Below, one piece after another: positions 60,820-64,000 of a stretch of 64,000 bases of DNA (position 1 is its first letter; the number at the start of each line of letters is the position of its first letter). The translations under genes and the position numbers were made by a program. Under the pieces are notes generated by a model. That model worked only from the letters and a program-made list of their open reading frames with translations. It did not search any database and had not been told where the DNA came from. The stretch comes from Massilia sp. IC2-278 (GTDB lineage Bacteria; Pseudomonadota; Gammaproteobacteria; Burkholderiales; Burkholderiaceae_D). The DNA is taken from the NCBI RefSeq assembly GCF_020708045.1, contig NZ_JAJFES010000018.1:1-64000 (forward strand), written 5' to 3'.

Positions 60820-60868
60820 TGCAAACAATATTTGCATCATTGGCCTCCCATGCAAAGGAGCTTTGCAT
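60820..60868. promoter_or_regulatory. Paired palindromic operators upstream of GMC operon
   Basis: TGCAAA-CAATA-TTTGCA (60820-60836) and ATGCAAAG-GAG-CTTTGCAT (60850-60868) are both perfect palindromes sharing TGCAAA/TTTGCA. Their centres are 31 bp apart, about three helical turns, which suits two dimers on one face of the DNA. They lie between the divergent Ser-rich gene and the Tat-GMC operon. Confidence 0.55.
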
Positions 60869-60970
60869 GATTGTCATTCATGCCATCTTTTCGACTGTTC
60901 CCTCTAGTTCGCGTGCGATTTGCGGCCCTGCGTTTGGCGTACACTAAGAACATAACAACAAGGATGACAG

Positions 60971-61492
60971 ATGGAGACAAGCCGCAGATCCTTCCTGAAG
61001 GCGGGCGTGCTGGGTGCGCTCGTCCTGGCCGCCGGCGGCGGCATCTACCGCGCCACGCAGGCCCCCAACCCTGAGCGCTTCGTGCTCGATGGCGAAGCAC
61101 GCGCCGCGCTTGGCGCCATCGTGCCCGCCATGCTGGCCGGCGCCTTGCCGGCCGGCGCGGCCGAGCGCAAGGCCGCCATTGCCGCCACGGTCGAGGGCGT
61201 GCATACCGCCATTGCGAATCTGCCCCTGGCCGTGCAGAAGGAAGTCCAGGACCTGTTCGGCCTGCTCGCCCTGGCGCCCGCACGGCGCCTGCTGACCGGC
61301 ATTTCCGGCGGCTGGGCCAAGGCATCCGAGAGCGAGGTCGCGGCCTTTCTCCAGGACTGGCGCCTGCACCGCCTGGCCCTGCTACGCGGTGCCTACGGCG
61401 CGCTGCACGACCTCTCGCTCGGCGCCTGGTATGCCCAGCCGGTGAGTTGGAGCGCAATCGGCTATCCCGGCCCACTGAAAGAACTGTCGTGA
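60971..61492 (+). CDS. Tat-exported accessory subunit of GMC dehydrogenase
   Basis: A 173-residue protein with a twin-arginine signal (SRRSFLKAG) and hydrophobic core (GALVLAAGGGIY). The mature part is helical and resembles gluconate 2-dehydrogenase subunit 3-like proteins, which travel with GMC-type dehydrogenases through the Tat pathway. It lies 10 bases before the GMC gene, supporting a complex in the periplasm. Confidence 0.82.
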   Translation: METSRRSFLKAGVLGALVLAAGGGIYRATQAPNPERFVLDGEARAALGAIVPAMLAGALPAGAAERKAAIAATVEGVHTAIANLPLAVQKEVQDLFGLLALAPARRLLTGISGGWAKASESEVAAFLQDWRLHRLALLRGAYGALHDLSLGAWYAQPVSWSAIGYPGPLKELS

Positions 61493-61502
61493 GGAGCCGG
61501 CC

Positions 61503-63134
61503 ATGAACCAAGCCACCAACGATTTCATCCCCGACCCGATCGCACAAGGCATTGCCCGCGGCTGGCGCATCGTCGACGGCGCGGCCCTGGAGGCCGACCG
61601 CACGCTGGAAGCCGACGTCGTCATCGTCGGCAGCGGCGCCGGCGGCGGCGTGACGGCCGAGATCCTGGCGCTGGCCGGGCTGCAGGTGCTGATCGTGGAG
61701 GAGGGCGCGCTGCGCTCCTCGAAAGACTTCAAGATGCGCGAGGCCGATGCCTATCCCGCGCTGTACCAGGAATCTGCCGCGCGCCAGACGCTCGACAAGG
61801 GCATCAAGATCCTGCAGGGCCGCACCGTCGGCGGCTCGACGGTCGTGAACTGGACCTCGAGCTTCCGCACGCCGCCGTCCACACTCGATTACTGGCGCAG
61901 CCACTTCGGCCTCGACGGCTTCGACGAGGGGACCATGGCGCCCTGGTTCGCGATGATGGAGGCGCGCCTGCACATCCAGGACTGGCAGGCCGCGCCGAAC
62001 GAGAACAACGCCCTGCTGGGGCGCGGCGCCGGGAAGCTCGGTATTTCCTCGGGCCTGATCCGGCGTAACGTGCAGGGCTGCTGGAACCTCGGCTACTGCG
62101 GCATGGGCTGCCCGACCAACGCCAAGCAGTCGATGCTGGTGACGACCATCCCCTCGGCCCTCGACCATGGTGCGCAGCTCGTCACGCGCGTCCGCGCCGA
62201 ACGCTTCGAGATCGAGGGCGAGCGCGTGCAGGCGCTGCTGTGCACCGCCCTGCAGCCCGACGGCGTGGCGCCCAACGGCCGCCGGTTGCGCCTGCGCGCC
62301 AAGCATTACGTGGTGGCCGGCGGCGCCATCAATTCGCCGGCGCTGCTGCTGCGCTCGAACGCGCCGGACCCGAACAAGCTGCTCGGCAAGCGCACCTTCC
62401 TGCACCCGACGCTGATCTCGGCCGGCATCTTCCCGCAGCGCGTGGACGCCTATGCCGGCGCGCCGCAGACCGTGTATTCCGACCACTTCCTGCACACTGC
62501 GCCCATCGACGGCCCGCTCGGCTACAAGCTCGAAGCGCCGCCGCTGCACCCGGTGCTGCTGTCGACCACGATGAACGGCTTCGGCCAGGACCACGCCGCC
62601 ATGATGCGCCAGTTCCCGCACATCCAGGGCATGCTGGCGCTGCTGCGCGACGGCTTCCACGAGGAGTCGCCCGGCGGCAGCGTGCAACTGAAGGATGGCG
62701 CCGGCGTCCTCGACTACCCCCTGAACGACTTCCTCTGGGACGGCGCGCGGCGCGCCCTGCTCACGATGGCCGAGATCCAGTTCGCCGCCGGCGCCAGCGC
62801 CGTGCGCCCGGCCCACGAAACCGCGCGCGCCTACACCAGCTGGAGCGAAGCGAAGCGCGAGATCGCGGCCCTGCCGCAGGCCCTGCACATGACGCGCGTG
62901 GCCTCGGCCCACGTGATGGGCGGCTGCACCATGGCCGGCGACGAGCGCCGCGGCGTGGTCGCGCCAAGCGGGCGCTACCGCGGGCTGGCCAACCTGTCGG
63001 TGCACGACGGCTCGCTGTTTCCGACCTCGATCGGCGCCAATCCGCAGCTGTCGATCTATGGCCTGGCGGCGCGCCTGGCAAGCGGCCTGGCGCACGAGCT
63101 GACCGGCCAGCCCGCGCCGCGTCCACAGGCTTGA
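61503..63134 (+). CDS. GMC-family FAD oxidoreductase
   Basis: A 543-residue flavoprotein. The FAD motif VVIVGSGAGGGVTAEILA is at about residues 39-56, NVQGCWNLGYCGMGC is near 183 (Cys-rich, as in periplasmic alcohol/sugar dehydrogenases), and the C-terminal signature HVMGGCTMAGDERR to GSLFPTSIGANPQ carries the GMC catalytic His. No own signal peptide; it may be exported with its Tat partner. Probable substrates are alcohols, sugars or sterols. Confidence 0.92.
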   Translation: MNQATNDFIPDPIAQGIARGWRIVDGAALEADRTLEADVVIVGSGAGGGVTAEILALAGLQVLIVEEGALRSSKDFKMREADAYPALYQESAARQTLDKGIKILQGRTVGGSTVVNWTSSFRTPPSTLDYWRSHFGLDGFDEGTMAPWFAMMEARLHIQDWQAAPNENNALLGRGAGKLGISSGLIRRNVQGCWNLGYCGMGCPTNAKQSMLVTTIPSALDHGAQLVTRVRAERFEIEGERVQALLCTALQPDGVAPNGRRLRLRAKHYVVAGGAINSPALLLRSNAPDPNKLLGKRTFLHPTLISAGIFPQRVDAYAGAPQTVYSDHFLHTAPIDGPLGYKLEAPPLHPVLLSTTMNGFGQDHAAMMRQFPHIQGMLALLRDGFHEESPGGSVQLKDGAGVLDYPLNDFLWDGARRALLTMAEIQFAAGASAVRPAHETARAYTSWSEAKREIAALPQALHMTRVASAHVMGGCTMAGDERRGVVAPSGRYRGLANLSVHDGSLFPTSIGANPQLSIYGLAARLASGLAHELTGQPAPRPQA

Positions 63135-63153
63135 TACGGGAGGCGATGAAGCG

Positions 63154-64000
63154 ATGACTGCGCGCCGCCTGCTGCAACTGGTGCTGCTGGTGCAGCTTCT
63201 CGCCGCGCTTGGGATTGCGTTCGCCGCGCTGCGCTGGCTCGGGCTGGCCCCCTGGACGGCCGCCGCGCTCGGATGCGGCTGCGTGGCCCTGGTGCGCCTT
63301 GCGATCAACATGAACAACTTCGTGCTGGCCGCGTTCTTCGCCAGCCCGACGCCGCCCGCGTTCCGCCTCGGCCTGGCGGCGCGCCTGCACCTGCTGGCCG
63401 AGGAATTCTGCGCCAGCATGTTCTACACCTCCTGGACCATGCCCTGGGCGCGGGAAGGGCTGCGCGTGTACCCCGGTTCGGCGGCGGTGCCGGTGCTGCT
63501 GGTGCACGGCTATGGCTGCAACAGCGGCTACTGGGCGCACCTGCTGCCGCGCCTGGAACGGGTACGGATCAGCCACGCGACGGTGGACCTGGCGCCCGTG
63601 GCCGCCGACATCGAGCATTACGTCGACCAGGTCGAGCGCGCCGCCGAGGCCCTGCGCGCGCAGACCGGCGCCGCCCGCATCGCCATCGTCGCCCACAGCA
63701 TGGGCGGCCTGGTGGCGCGCGCCTGGCTGCGCAGATACGGTGCAGAGCAGGGAGGCAGGCGCATCGTGCGCGTGATCACGCTCGGCACGCCACACTTCGG
63801 CACCGGCCTGGCCAACTTCGGCCTCGGCGAGAACGCGGCGCAGATGCGGCGCAAGGGCGGCGTGCCCTGCGACTGGCTGCGCCAGCTCGACGCCGGCGAA
63901 GACGCGCCGCGCCGGGCCCTGTTCACCTCGATCTTCTCGCACCACGACAACATCATCTCGCCCCAGACGTCGAGCGTCCTGCCGGGCGCGCGCAACCTCG
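63154..64000 (+). CDS. Alpha/beta-hydrolase (lipase-like), truncated by window end
   Basis: The first 282 codons of a membrane-anchored hydrolase; the frame runs off the window. Two N-terminal hydrophobic helices (about residues 6-63) precede an alpha/beta-hydrolase fold with VLLVHGYGCN (oxyanion region) and the nucleophile Ser182 in AHSMGG, close to triacylglycerol lipases and PGAP1-like esterases. It starts 19 bases after the GMC gene, so the three genes form an operon, perhaps for degrading or oxidising lipid or sterol esters. Confidence 0.82.
   Translation, partial: MTARRLLQLVLLVQLLAALGIAFAALRWLGLAPWTAAALGCGCVALVRLAINMNNFVLAAFFASPTPPAFRLGLAARLHLLAEEFCASMFYTSWTMPWAREGLRVYPGSAAVPVLLVHGYGCNSGYWAHLLPRLERVRISHATVDLAPVAADIEHYVDQVERAAEALRAQTGAARIAIVAHSMGGLVARAWLRRYGAEQGGRRIVRVITLGTPHFGTGLANFGLGENAAQMRRKGGVPCDWLRQLDAGEDAPRRALFTSIFSHHDNIISPQTSSVLPGARNL

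Noticed and set aside
1..64000. CRISPR array or plasmid/phage replication genes
   Set aside because: No spaced direct repeats of CRISPR size and no replication, capsid or tail-assembly genes apart from the T6SS spike genes were seen.

Overview
The window is GC-rich, densely coded chromosomal DNA of a Gram-negative bacterium. The gene content (porin of the Neisseria/Bordetella type, phbB, RhlE, SuhB, TrmJ, a peroxiredoxin-glutaredoxin fusion, TonB receptor, many OmpA, BON and glycine-zipper envelope proteins) and the protein sequences suggest a betaproteobacterium of the Oxalobacteraceae, most like Massilia/Telluria/Duganella. This placement comes from recognising the proteins, not from a search.

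Layout. 1-2414: cstA-ybdD pyruvate/peptide uptake pair. 2713-5938: overlapping c-di-GMP genes (EAL-like/HDOD and PAS-GGDEF-EAL). 6013-14544: an AT-richer island between a 15-bp direct repeat that is the 3' end of tRNA-Ser(UGA); it carries vgrG, a two-HKD phospholipase effector, a Sel1-repeat lipoprotein (probable immunity) and a PAAR tip, plus wrecks of a tyrosine recombinase and an IS3-type transposase. 14636-30718: mixed housekeeping and envelope genes (lipoprotein, diguanylate cyclase, porin, SDR, PAP2 phosphatase, phosphoesterase, YciH, cardiolipin synthase with a Gcr-type membrane protein, TonB receptor). 31063-47051: an envelope-stress block of OmpA, glycine-zipper, BON, AsmA, YqjD/YqjE/YqjK, ferritin-like and AI-2E/PerM proteins around one Crp/Fnr-type regulator. 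47517-64000: wHTH protein, Prx-Grx, MtfA, phbB, DksA-like, RhlE, SuhB, TrmJ, a DUF2145 group, and a Tat-GMC oxidoreductase-lipase operon cut by the window end.

The most notable signal is regulatory. A 14-bp palindrome, GTGCG-N4-CGCAC, occurs upstream of at least eight transcription units, nearly all in the envelope-stress block, and in each case lies 22-23 bp ahead of a -10-like hexamer. That puts its centre near -41.5, the class II activator position of the Crp/Fnr family, and the 5-4-5 layout equals that of an FNR site. A Crp/Fnr-family gene with an altered recognition helix (33575-34306) sits in the middle. I infer an undescribed local regulon in which this protein activates outer-membrane and periplasmic stress genes.

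Other regulatory observations are an FNR-like site before phbB, a terminator-like hairpin directly before the RBS of an OmpA lipoprotein gene, and a pair of TGCAAA/TTTGCA palindromes 31 bp apart before the GMC operon. Several palindromic REP- or MITE-like elements lie between genes.
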